Positions 35,860 through 43,430 of a stretch of 51,669 nucleotides of DNA are shown here, piece by piece. The stretch's first letter is position 1. Every line of letters starts with the position of its first letter. Source of the DNA: Mesorhizobium sp. (lineage in GTDB: Bacteria; Pseudomonadota; Alphaproteobacteria; Rhizobiales; Rhizobiaceae); assembly GCA_004963905.1 (NCBI GenBank), contig SUGL01000043.1:1-51669 (forward strand). The letters run 5' to 3'. A program made the position numbers and the translations under genes. The notes below the pieces were generated by a model, which saw only the letters and a list, made by a program, of their open reading frames with translations, was not told the origin of the DNA and searched no databases.

Positions 35860-35882
35860 TCGAAATAGTCAGGGTGTTGGCT

Positions 35883-36194
35883 TCAACTATCCTTGGGCAT
35901 TTTCTCTTCATCGAAAATGCCCTTGATATCGCGTGAGCCGTGCAGGATGCGCTCAACACGGACATCGTCACCCTCGACGGTATAAAAGATGACATATCTC
36001 TGGAGCGCGACGGAGCGCAGCCCGTGCCAGAGCTCGGAACGGGGGGCGCCACCACGCGGGGCATCCAAGATGGCGTCGCATCGCACTCGAAGTGCCGCTA
36101 TCAAGCGGCGGGCGGCCGCCGGATTTTCAGCCTGGATGTAATCGCCAATCTCTTCAATGTCCTGCACGGCGGCAGGCGCGAAACTGAGAGCCAT
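35883..36194 (-). CDS. parE: ParE/RelE-family toxin
   Basis: A 103-residue type II toxin. ParE-like features are the N-terminal FAPAAVQDIEEIGDYI helix pair, the RRLIAALRVRCDAI helix and the strand block GLRSVALQRYVIFYTVEGDDVRVERILHGSRD (outline), which ends in the family's typical arginine-histidine region. ParE toxins act on DNA gyrase, whereas RelE acts on ribosome-bound mRNA; with a ParD partner, ParE is more likely. Its ATG overlaps the antitoxin stop (TAATG). Confidence 0.88.
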   Translation of the reverse strand: MALSFAPAAVQDIEEIGDYIQAENPAAARRLIAALRVRCDAILDAPRGGAPRSELWHGLRSVALQRYVIFYTVEGDDVRVERILHGSRDIKGIFDEEKMPKDS

Positions 36195-36451
36195 TATTTA
36201 CGGCTTTCAGCCGCGTATCTTTTCTCCAGCCGATCGAAGACGTCGTCGGCTGTAATAGCTGGTCCGCTTTCCACTCCCTTGCGGATGTCTTCGCGCAGCG
36301 CGGCAAGCTTCGCCTGCCGATGCTCTTCGCGTTCCTCCAGCAGGCGCAGGCTATCGCGTACAACTTCGCTCGCGCTGGCATAGCGGCCACTCTCGACAAG
36401 CTGACGCACGAATGCCTCGTAGCGGGAGCCGATGCTGTAGCTTGCAGGCAT
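36194..36451 (-). CDS. parD: ParD-family antitoxin
   Basis: An 85-residue antitoxin with an N-terminal ribbon-helix-helix DNA-binding domain (SYSIGSRYEAFVRQLVESGRYASASEVVRDSLRLLEE in outline) and an acidic C-terminal toxin-binding tail (ITADDVFDRLEKRY). It neutralises the downstream toxin and probably represses the pair. An ATG at 36475 would add eight residues; the internal MPASYSIG start is usual for the family. A palindrome upstream is the likely operator. Confidence 0.88.
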   Translation of the reverse strand: MPASYSIGSRYEAFVRQLVESGRYASASEVVRDSLRLLEEREEHRQAKLAALREDIRKGVESGPAITADDVFDRLEKRYAAESRK

Positions 36452-36477
36452 GGAACAATCTTTCGCTTTATCCATAA

Positions 36478-36494
36478 TTATCAATTTATGATAA
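36478..36494. promoter_or_regulatory. Candidate ParD operator
   Basis: The inverted repeat TTATCA-ATTTA-TGATAA lies 27 bases upstream of the parD ATG (36451), in an AT-rich patch unlike the surrounding GC-rich DNA. Ribbon-helix-helix antitoxins typically bind such short palindromes over their own promoter. Confidence 0.5.
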
Positions 36495-36640
36495 ATCGGC
36501 ATGCCTCTTTTGGCAAGGCTGCAAGCTGCCTCACCTCCATTTCTGCTGATGGCCTGCCCAGAGAGAGCGCCGTCAGAAACTCGGACTCTACAGCCAAGCT
36601 GGAACATCTGTTCGTGGCGGGCAGAACCCGTCCCGCCAGT

Positions 36641-36871
36641 TTATCGGCGCTGCGCTCGGTTTCGCAGCGCGGCGAAATAGTCGTCGTCAACCGGAGCGCC
36701 GGGCGCCGATAACAGGCCCTTGAGGAGCAAGCCACGCAGAAGCTGACGATCCTGATCGTGGCGGATCAATTCACGCACATACTCGCTGCTCGTGCCATAG
36801 CTGCGATCCGCCACTTGCTGATCGACAAAATGCTTCAAGCTTTCAGGCAGTGAGATATTCATGGTGCTCAT
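36641..36871 (-). CDS. Solitary ParD-like antitoxin
   Basis: A 76-residue ribbon-helix-helix protein: MSTMNISLPESLKHFVDQQV, then SYGTSSEYVRELIRHDQDRQ, and an acidic tail (APVDDDYFAAL). It differs in sequence from the ParD at 36194, and no toxin gene follows it: the next 165 bases have no open frame resembling ParE, and the next gene is the other parD. It could be a leftover of a lost module, an extra regulator or an anti-addiction antitoxin. The start may instead be the ATG at 36862 (MNISLP). It lies 38 bases downstream of the FAD-reductase gene. Confidence 0.75.
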   Translation of the reverse strand: MSTMNISLPESLKHFVDQQVADRSYGTSSEYVRELIRHDQDRQLLRGLLLKGLLSAPGAPVDDDYFAALRNRAQRR

Positions 36872-36909
36872 CCAGGCATTTTGTTGCCCATAGCAAAAAT
36901 TGGCAATCT

Positions 36910-38163
36910 CTACGCGCTGGCTTTGGCGGGCTCCATCTCCTGAAACGCCGCGAGCGCCGCCTTCAGAGCATCCGGCCCGCCTGCCACCGTGTGCGGCGCA
37001 GGCGAGAAACCGGCGCCGAGCATCTTGCGGCCAAGCATATGGTCGGCCGGACGATTGACGGATTCGATGCCGAGCAGCCGGTTGCCGGCATAATGGTAGA
37101 TCGAGAACTTGTTCTCGGCCGGCTCGCCCAGCACGACATGGCTGTCGCCGCCTTGCGTCAGCCCCACCATCTGCAGCTTCATGTCGCCGATATCCGACCA
37201 GAACCACGGCACGGCGGAGAAGGGTTCGGCATGGCCGAGGATCGTGCGTGCGGCAAGCCGCGCCTGGTCGGTGGCGTTCTGCACCGATTCCAGCCGTACG
37301 TCGCCGCCGGTGAACCAGTGCCGGTAGGAGGCGGTATCGCCGACGGCGAGGATTTCCGGGATCGAGCTCCGCATATGCTGGTCGACGCGGATGCCGTTGC
37401 CGGTCGCAATGCCAGCGGCTTCCGCCAGCTCGACATTGGGCACCACGCCGATGCCGATGATGACCATTTGCGCCGGTAGGCGCTCGCCGCTTGAGGTGAT
37501 CGCGGCCGAGACGCGGCCGCCGTCGCCTTCCAGGCGGACAACCGTGGTGCCGGTCAGGATGCGCACGCCCATCGCATCGAGGCGCTGTCGCACATGGGCC
37601 GCTATCACCGGCGCCACGGCACGGCCGAGCAGCCTCTCAAGAGCCTCGACGACCGTGACCTTGCGCCCAGCGGCCCTCAGCGTCGCCGCGATCTCCAGCC
37701 CGATGAAGCCGCCGCCCAGGATGACGACGTCCTCGCTCTGCGCGCTCAACTCGCGGATCAGCCGCGCGTCGCCCAGCGAGCGCAGCGACACCACGCCGGC
37801 GAGCTCCGCGCCATCGAGCTTGAGGAGGCGCGGCCGCGATCCGGTCGCAAGCACCAACCGGTCGAAGGCAATTGCGCCGCCGCCGGAAACCTCGATCCTG
37901 CGTGCGCCAATATCGATCCTGTCGATCCAGACCCCCGGCCGGTAGTCGATGGCATTGCCCGAATAGAAGGCTTCGCCGCGCAAAGGCTGCGGTTTGGCTT
38001 CTGCATCCTTGATGAAGGTCTTGGACAGCGGCGGCTTGTGGTAGGGCAGCTCGTTCTCGTCGCCGATCAGGATGACCGGTCCGTCATAGCCTTCCTCGCG
38101 CAGGCTCGCCGCCGCCTGCACGCCGGCATGGCCCGCACCGACAATCACCACCCCGTTCCTCAT
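36910..38163 (-). CDS. FAD-dependent ferredoxin-reductase-like oxidoreductase
   Basis: A 417-residue flavoprotein of the putidaredoxin/rhodocoxin-reductase type, which passes electrons from NAD(P)H to small [2Fe-2S] ferredoxins. FAD site GAGHAG (residues 9-14), family motif LPYHKPPLSK, NAD site GGGFIGLEIAATLR and second FAD motif ILAVGDTA. A C-terminal reductase domain follows (FWSDIGDMKLQMVGL). The ATG at 38163 has AAGGG upstream; the longer frame adds an unlikely leader. It diverges from the iron operon at 38593, and the ICE palindrome lies 150 bases upstream of this start, so it may share iron control. A role in reducing Bfd is an inference. Confidence 0.83.
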   Translation of the reverse strand: MRNGVVIVGAGHAGVQAAASLREEGYDGPVILIGDENELPYHKPPLSKTFIKDAEAKPQPLRGEAFYSGNAIDYRPGVWIDRIDIGARRIEVSGGGAIAFDRLVLATGSRPRLLKLDGAELAGVVSLRSLGDARLIRELSAQSEDVVILGGGFIGLEIAATLRAAGRKVTVVEALERLLGRAVAPVIAAHVRQRLDAMGVRILTGTTVVRLEGDGGRVSAAITSSGERLPAQMVIIGIGVVPNVELAEAAGIATGNGIRVDQHMRSSIPEILAVGDTASYRHWFTGGDVRLESVQNATDQARLAARTILGHAEPFSAVPWFWSDIGDMKLQMVGLTQGGDSHVVLGEPAENKFSIYHYAGNRLLGIESVNRPADHMLGRKMLGAGFSPAPHTVAGGPDALKAALAAFQEMEPAKASA

Positions 38164-38312
38164 GGCAGCCCTTTTTTCTTTGAAATCTAGTATCTTCCGG
38201 CAAGTGGCGATTGCCTGCCGCCGCCGCAAGAGCCTTGGTCCGGGTCGCACCCAGAATGGCCGCCTGTCAATCCGGATGTTCGGCGCGTCGCCGGCTTAAA
38301 GTTGATAATTGT

Positions 38313-38333
38313 AGTTTAGAATAATTCTAAACT
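38313..38333. promoter_or_regulatory. Iron control element (ICE), Irr-binding site
   Basis: A perfect 21-base palindrome whose core is TTTAGAA-TAA-TTCTAAA (38315-38331), extended by AG and CT at the ends. This matches the established Irr-box consensus of rhizobia, TTTAGAA-N3-TTCTAAA. It sits between the divergent reductase gene (start 38163) and the imelysin operon (start 38593). The 38164-38592 interval holds no convincing gene and otherwise looks like promoter and leader DNA. Confidence 0.88.
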
Positions 38334-38592
38334 GTTGTTTCAATTGAATTTTCTCTGCCTCGCCAGTTGACTTCCGGCCTTTCCGCCGCTTTATGGAGAG
38401 CCTGCGCTCCTGGCGCGTTCCTTTGATGTCTGGGCCTTGAACCCTTTCGATTGGAGGCATTTTCGGTGTCTTTTGCTGATTGGCCGCGCCATTGCGCGGC
38501 AACTTTGCCTTTCCGGTCATTCGTGCTCGCGCTGGCGCCGCTCGCCGGCGGGCGCACACCTATGTCATTGAATTTCTAAGGAGATGGGATTG

Positions 38593-39909
38593 ATGAAAGC
38601 GATAATCACGGCGCGAGTTATCACGCCACGTTGGGGCGGCAGGCTGGCCGCGATCGGTGCCACCGCGGCGCTGACGGCCGCCGTTTTCGTGCTACCGGCG
38701 AAAGCCGAAACCGACGCGAAGGCTGTGATCAAGACCTACGCCGACATCGCGCTGGCCAAGTACGAGGACTCACTGACCACCGCGCAGGCGCTCGACAAGG
38801 CCGTCGACGCGCTCATCGCCACGCCCTCGGCCGCGACGCTCGATGCCGCTCGCGAGGCCTGGAAGGCGGCGCGCGTCCCCTACCAGCAGACCGAGGTCTA
38901 TCGCTTCGGCAACAAGATCGTCGACGACTGGGAAGGCCGGGTGAATTCCTGGCCGCTGGACGAAGGCCTGATCGACTATGTCGCAAAGAGCTATGGCACG
39001 GAGTCGGACGAGAATTCGCTCTATACGGCGAACGTCATCGCCAACAAGGAGATCGAGATCAACGGCAAGAAGGTCGACGCCTCGAAGCTGACGCCCGAAT
39101 TCCTGTCCGGCACGCTGCAGGAGGCCGGCGGTGTCGAGGCCAATGTCGCGACCGGCTATCACGCCATCGAATTCCTGCTCTGGGGCCAGGACCGGCATGG
39201 CACCGGCCCCGGCGCCGGCGAGCGGCCTTACACCGACTACGATCTCAAGAACTGCACCGGCGGCAACTGCGACCGGCGTGCCGAATATCTGAAGTCGGCG
39301 AGCGACCTTCTGGTGTCCGACCTTCAGGAGATGGTCAACAACTGGAAGGAAGACGGCGCGGCGCGCAAGAACCTTACCGACGGCGAGCCGAATGCCGGCA
39401 TCTCCACCATTTTCACCGGCATGGGCTCGCTCTCCTACGGCGAGCTGGCCGGCGAGCGCATGAAGCTGGGCCTCCTGCTGCACGACCCGGAGGAGGAGCA
39501 CGACTGCTTCTCCGACAACACTTACAACTCGCATCTCTACGACGCCGTCGGCATCCGCGCCGCCTACCACGCCAGCTACACGCGCCTCGACGGCACCGTG
39601 GTTTCCGGCCCTTCGGTGTCGGATATGGTGAAGGCCGCCGATCCGGCGATCGACAAGGAACTGTCCGACAAGCTCGACGTCACCGTCGCCAAGATGGAGG
39701 CGATCAAGGCGCGCGCGCTGGCCGGTGAGGCCTATGACCAGCAGATCGCCGAAGGCAATGCGGAGGGCAATGCCACGGTGCAGGCGGCGATCGACGCGCT
39801 GATCGACCAGACCAAGTCGATCGAGCGCGCCGTCGGCTCGCTCAAGCTCAACGCCATCGCCTTCGAAGGCTCGGACAGCCTCGATGCGCCGGACAAGGTG
39901 TTCAAGTAA
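38593..39909 (+). CDS. Imelysin-family periplasmic iron-regulated protein (IrpA-like)
   Basis: A 438-residue exported protein. The signal peptide covers about residues 1-39 (LAAIGATAALTAAVFVLPAKA). The mature part is an imelysin-fold helical bundle with the GxHxIEF motif GYHAIEFLLWGQD (about residues 188-200), the potential metal-binding site. It also contains CTGGNCDRR and EEEHDCFSDNT, cysteines probably in disulfides. Relatives are iron-regulated and thought to bind iron or haem. AAGGAG (38577-38582) sits at proper distance from the ATG at 38593; an ATG nine bases earlier is too close to it. First gene of the iron operon, 260 bases downstream of the ICE. Confidence 0.88.
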   Translation: MKAIITARVITPRWGGRLAAIGATAALTAAVFVLPAKAETDAKAVIKTYADIALAKYEDSLTTAQALDKAVDALIATPSAATLDAAREAWKAARVPYQQTEVYRFGNKIVDDWEGRVNSWPLDEGLIDYVAKSYGTESDENSLYTANVIANKEIEINGKKVDASKLTPEFLSGTLQEAGGVEANVATGYHAIEFLLWGQDRHGTGPGAGERPYTDYDLKNCTGGNCDRRAEYLKSASDLLVSDLQEMVNNWKEDGAARKNLTDGEPNAGISTIFTGMGSLSYGELAGERMKLGLLLHDPEEEHDCFSDNTYNSHLYDAVGIRAAYHASYTRLDGTVVSGPSVSDMVKAADPAIDKELSDKLDVTVAKMEAIKARALAGEAYDQQIAEGNAEGNATVQAAIDALIDQTKSIERAVGSLKLNAIAFEGSDSLDAPDKVFK

Positions 39910-39933
39910 GATTGTCGGGCCAGTAACAGCCAA

Positions 39934-39954
39934 ACGGCGCCGGAGCGGCGCCGT
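39934..39954 (+). other. Intercistronic hairpin between imelysin and bfd
   Basis: A perfect 8-bp stem ACGGCGCC / GGCGCCGT with a GGAGC loop, 25 bases after the imelysin stop. No T run follows, so it is more likely a processing, stability or partial-attenuation element than a full terminator. Confidence 0.5.
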
Positions 39955-39970
39955 CAGCCAGAGCAAGTAA

Positions 39971-40282
39971 ATGCTGATCTGCCATTGCAATATCATCACT
40001 GAAAAGGAGATCGAGCAGACGATCATCGGTCTGCTGGATGAAGATCCTTGGCAGCTTATTGTGCCGGCCAAGGTCTATCATGCCATGGGCAAGCGCGGCC
40101 GCTGTTGCGGCTGCTTCCCAAATGTGGTGGAAACGATCATTCGGGTCACCGAGAACTATCACGCCCGTTCAGAGGGGAGCGGCGCGGACATCGTTTCACA
40201 CCTGGATCGCGTGAGAAACCTGCGCGTCCAATACGGGAGCAGATTCCATGAAAGGCGAACCGCAGATCATCGAGCGGCTTAA
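39971..40282 (+). CDS. bfd: Bacterioferritin-associated ferredoxin
   Basis: A 103-residue [2Fe-2S] protein. The cluster cysteines are CHC at residues 4-6 region (MLICHCNIITEKEIEQ) and RCCGCFPN (about 45-51), the Bfd pattern CxC...CxxC. In P. aeruginosa Bfd docks on bacterioferritin and relays electrons to reduce the stored ferric core so that iron can leave. The C-terminal 40 residues extend beyond the core fold and overlap the start of bfr by 35 bases, which suggests translational coupling. Confidence 0.88.
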   Translation: MLICHCNIITEKEIEQTIIGLLDEDPWQLIVPAKVYHAMGKRGRCCGCFPNVVETIIRVTENYHARSEGSGADIVSHLDRVRNLRVQYGSRFHERRTADHRAA

Positions 40283-40733
40283 CGAAGCCCTGTTTCTGGA
40301 GCTCGGAGCCGTCAATCAGTACTGGGTCCATTATCGTCTGCTCGAGGACTGGGGATACACCAGGCTGGCAAAGAAGGAGCGGGCGGAATCGATCGAGGAG
40401 ATGCATCACGCCGACCGGCTGGTCGCCCGCATCATCTTCCTCGAAGGCCATCCGAACCTGCAGTCCGTCGCGCCGCTGCGCATCGGCCAGAACGTGAAGG
40501 AAGTGCTCGAATCCGATCTCGCCGGCGAATATGACGCACGCACGTCCTACAAGCGCTCGCGCGAGATCTGTCAGGATGAGGGCGACTACGTCTCGATGAA
40601 GCTCTTCGAGGACCTGCTGGCGGACGAGGAAAGCCACATCGACTTCCTGGAGACGCAGCTCGACCTGCTCGCCTCGATCGGCGAGGAAAAATACGGCCAG
40701 CTCAACGCCGACTCGGCCAACGAGGCGGAGTAA
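40248..40733 (+). CDS. bfr: Bacterioferritin
   Basis: A 161-residue haem-containing ferritin that stores iron in a 24-subunit shell in the cytosol. All ferroxidase ligands of E. coli Bfr align at the same numbers (E18, E51, H54, E94, E127, H130), and M52, the haem ligand, is kept in EEMHHAD. It should therefore be both haem-binding and catalytically active. Overlap with bfd and a 12-base gap to the di-haem oxidoreductase gene place it in the middle of the operon. Confidence 0.95.
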   Translation: MKGEPQIIERLNEALFLELGAVNQYWVHYRLLEDWGYTRLAKKERAESIEEMHHADRLVARIIFLEGHPNLQSVAPLRIGQNVKEVLESDLAGEYDARTSYKRSREICQDEGDYVSMKLFEDLLADEESHIDFLETQLDLLASIGEEKYGQLNADSANEAE

Positions 40734-40745
40734 GGACATGCGGGA

Positions 40746-42347
40746 ATGCGGCGCCCCATAGATTTTTCGCGCCGCTCGTGGCGAGCCAAAGCTGTTGGCC
40801 TGCCGCTTCAGAAGAACCCGCGATACCGGACCGGTCGCGGGGCTTGGCTTTTGCTGGCGGTTACGTTCTTCGCATCCGCCTCGGCTGGCGAGCCGGCCGG
40901 TCTGTCGACGAGCCGCACTGACCTGACCCCGAAGGATCAGGCGCGGGTTCTGGCCGTCACCCGGCTGGCCACGGATTTTTCCAAGCCGGAGCCGTTCGAG
41001 CTGATGCAGGGTGGCGCGGGCACGTCCAGGAAGGACGTCAACCGGGACGCCTTCTCGCAATCGGCCGCCAACATCACCTTCGAGGAGGAGGCGACCTTCA
41101 AGCTCGGCAACGCGCTTTTCCGCAAGAACTGGGTGTCGTCGCCTTCCTCGACGCAGGCCTCCGACGGGCTAGGTCCGCTGTTCAACGAGCGCGCCTGCCA
41201 GAATTGCCATTTGAAGGACGGCCGCGGGCGGCCCCCGGGAGGCGGCACGGGCTCCACATCGATGTTCTTGCGGCTCGCGCGCGACGCAAGCAGCGCGGAA
41301 GAGAAGGCGGCGCTCGCCGACCACAAGCTGCTGAACTTGCCCGATCCGGTCTATGGCTCGCAACTGCAGGATCTGGCGGTTCCAGGCCTCAAGGGCGAGG
41401 GCCGCGTGCGCGTCGATTATTCCGAGCAGAAGGTCACACTCGGCGACGGCACGGTCGTTTCGCTGCGCAAGCCCAGCTACTCGGTCGAGGATCTGGGATA
41501 TGGCCGGCTCGATCCGCGCACGACTTTGTCGCCGCGCCTGACGCCGCCGATGATCGGGCTCGGCCTGATCGAGCAGATCGCTCCGGCCGACATTCTCGCC
41601 CATGCCGATCCGGACGATCGCGATGGTGATGGCATCTCCGGCAGGCCGAACATCGTTCGCGACGAGCTGAGCGGCGAACTGACGCTCGGCCGTTTCGGCT
41701 GGAAGGCGCAGGCCGCCTCGATCCGCCAGCAGGCGGCCGACGCCTTTGCCGGCGACATCGGCATTTCCACGCCCGAAGTGCCGAAGCATTGGGGCGACTG
41801 CACCGAAGCGCAAAAGGATTGCCTGGCCCTGCCGAACGGCGTGCAGCAGCGGCTGGGCACAGCGGAAGCGCCGCCCCCGGTCATGGACCTCGTCACCTTC
41901 TACTCGCAGAACCTCGCCGTGCCGGCGCGCCGCGGCCTCGACAAGCCGGAGGTCCTTGCCGGCAAGAGGCAATTCTACGAGATGGGCTGCATTTCCTGCC
42001 ACACGCCGAAATTCGTCACCCTGCGCGGCACGCCCGACAAGGCGCAGGCCTTCCAGCTGATCTGGCCTTATTCCGATTTCCTGCTGCACGACATGGGCGC
42101 GGGCCTCGCCGACGGCCAGCGTGTAGGGGAAGCGAGCGGCAGCGAATGGCGCACGCCGCCGCTCTGGGGTATCGGCCTGACCGCGACGGTCAACGGCAAT
42201 ACCTTCTACCTGCATGACGGGCGCGCCCGCACGCTTGAGGAAGCGATCCTCTGGCACGGCGGCGAGGGCCGGAAGGCGCGCGACCGCTTTGCCGGCGCCG
42301 CCGCGGCCGATCGCGATGCGCTGATCAAATTCCTGGAGTCGCTCTGA
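40746..42347 (+). CDS. Di-haem oxidoreductase (DHOR, DUF1111)
   Basis: A 533-residue periplasmic c-type di-haem protein. A long basic N-terminus precedes a signal-peptide core (GAWLLLAVTFFASASAG). Two haem motifs are visible, CQNCH (about residue 155) and CISCH (about 420), and the C-terminal HDMGAGLAD and YLHDGRARTLEEAILWHGG segments are characteristic of DHOR proteins, distant relatives of cytochrome c peroxidase. In Pseudomonas-type clusters it pairs with imelysins and a DUF1513 protein. A redox role in iron acquisition is proposed, not proven. Its stop overlaps the next start (TGATG). Confidence 0.87.
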   Translation: MRRPIDFSRRSWRAKAVGLPLQKNPRYRTGRGAWLLLAVTFFASASAGEPAGLSTSRTDLTPKDQARVLAVTRLATDFSKPEPFELMQGGAGTSRKDVNRDAFSQSAANITFEEEATFKLGNALFRKNWVSSPSSTQASDGLGPLFNERACQNCHLKDGRGRPPGGGTGSTSMFLRLARDASSAEEKAALADHKLLNLPDPVYGSQLQDLAVPGLKGEGRVRVDYSEQKVTLGDGTVVSLRKPSYSVEDLGYGRLDPRTTLSPRLTPPMIGLGLIEQIAPADILAHADPDDRDGDGISGRPNIVRDELSGELTLGRFGWKAQAASIRQQAADAFAGDIGISTPEVPKHWGDCTEAQKDCLALPNGVQQRLGTAEAPPPVMDLVTFYSQNLAVPARRGLDKPEVLAGKRQFYEMGCISCHTPKFVTLRGTPDKAQAFQLIWPYSDFLLHDMGAGLADGQRVGEASGSEWRTPPLWGIGLTATVNGNTFYLHDGRARTLEEAILWHGGEGRKARDRFAGAAAADRDALIKFLESL

Positions 42348-43426
42348 TGTCGAAACGCCTGGCCGCCGCGCTTGTCCTTCCCCTCCTGCTGGTGGTTGCT
42401 TGGCCAGCTTCGGCCGCGGTCAAGGCCTCCGACGTCATCGGGCGCGCGATCGACGGCTTCGTCCGTCCCGCCTATGCCAGGCTTGACGATCATGCCGCGA
42501 GCCTGACCAAGGCGATGCACCAGCTTTGCGATACCCCATCCCGGCAAAATCTGGATGCGGCGCGTGCGGACTTTTCCGCCACGGTCGAAGCCTGGTCGGT
42601 GGCCGAGATCATTGCCTTCGGACCGGTCAAGGAGAACAACCGCCTGGAGCGCATGCTCTACTGGCCGGACCGCAAGAGCATCGGTTTGAGGCAGGTGCAG
42701 GCGACGCTCGCCGCCAAGGATCCCTCCGCCACCGATCCGGCGCAGCTTGCCGGCAAGAGCGTCGCCATGCAGGGGCTCGGCGCGCTCGAATATGTGCTGT
42801 TCGGCGATGGCGCCGAAACGCTTGCCGGCAAGGACGAGCCCTATCGATGCGCCTATGGCGCGGCGATCGCCGGCAACATCGAAACAATCGCCGGCGAGGT
42901 CCGCGACGCCTGGCAAAAGCCCGGCGGCTTTGCCTCGCTCTGGGCCAATCCGGGGCCGAAGAACCCGCTCTATCGCGACGGCACCGAAGCGGTGACGGAA
43001 CTGGTCGGCGTTTTCATCAATGAGCTGGACATGATCCGCGACGTGCGTCTCAAAGGGTTTCTTGGCACCAAGCCGGACGCCGACAAGCCGAAGCAGGCGA
43101 TCTACTGGCGCTCGCAGAACACGGCGAATTCCCTGGCCGGGAACCTGTCCGGCATCGACCAGCTGTTCCAGGCCTCGGAACTTGGCGATGCGCTACCCGC
43201 CGATGCGCGGTGGATGGCAGAGTCCATCCATATCCAGCTTACCAATGGCGTGGCGACGGCGAAGTCCGTCGCCGGCCCGATCGACAAGGCGCTCGCCGAT
43301 CCGGCATTGCGCGCCAAGCTCGAGCATTTCGCGCTGATTACCTCCAGCCTCTCGACCCTGATCGGCACCAGGATGACCGCCGAGTTCGGCCTGACCGCCG
43401 GCTTTTCGTCGCTGGACGGGGATTGA
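42347..43426 (+). CDS. Second imelysin-family periplasmic protein
   Basis: A 359-residue exported protein with signal peptide AAALVLPLLLVVAWPASAA. Imelysin fold: FVRPAYARLDDHAASL, GPVKENNRLERMLYWPDR and a GLGALEYVLFGDG segment where the first imelysin has GYHAIEFLLWGQD, so the motif histidine is missing. This class (PA4372-like, by memory of the Pseudomonas cluster) regularly follows the DHOR gene. It may be a structural or non-metal-binding partner of the first imelysin. Overlaps DHOR by one base and sits 4 bases before the DUF1513 gene. Confidence 0.83.
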   Translation: MSKRLAAALVLPLLLVVAWPASAAVKASDVIGRAIDGFVRPAYARLDDHAASLTKAMHQLCDTPSRQNLDAARADFSATVEAWSVAEIIAFGPVKENNRLERMLYWPDRKSIGLRQVQATLAAKDPSATDPAQLAGKSVAMQGLGALEYVLFGDGAETLAGKDEPYRCAYGAAIAGNIETIAGEVRDAWQKPGGFASLWANPGPKNPLYRDGTEAVTELVGVFINELDMIRDVRLKGFLGTKPDADKPKQAIYWRSQNTANSLAGNLSGIDQLFQASELGDALPADARWMAESIHIQLTNGVATAKSVAGPIDKALADPALRAKLEHFALITSSLSTLIGTRMTAEFGLTAGFSSLDGD

Positions 43427-43430
43427 TGCC

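Noticed and set aside
38296..38559. Minus-strand open frame of 74-87 residues between the reductase gene and the iron operon, faintly HemP-like near its end (ERRLSIK ... EKIQLK)
   Set aside because: It lacks the HemP core pattern (H-x-G-x-x-Y-x-L-R), is highly basic without clear structure, and its 3' end overlaps the ICE palindrome, which should be promoter DNA.
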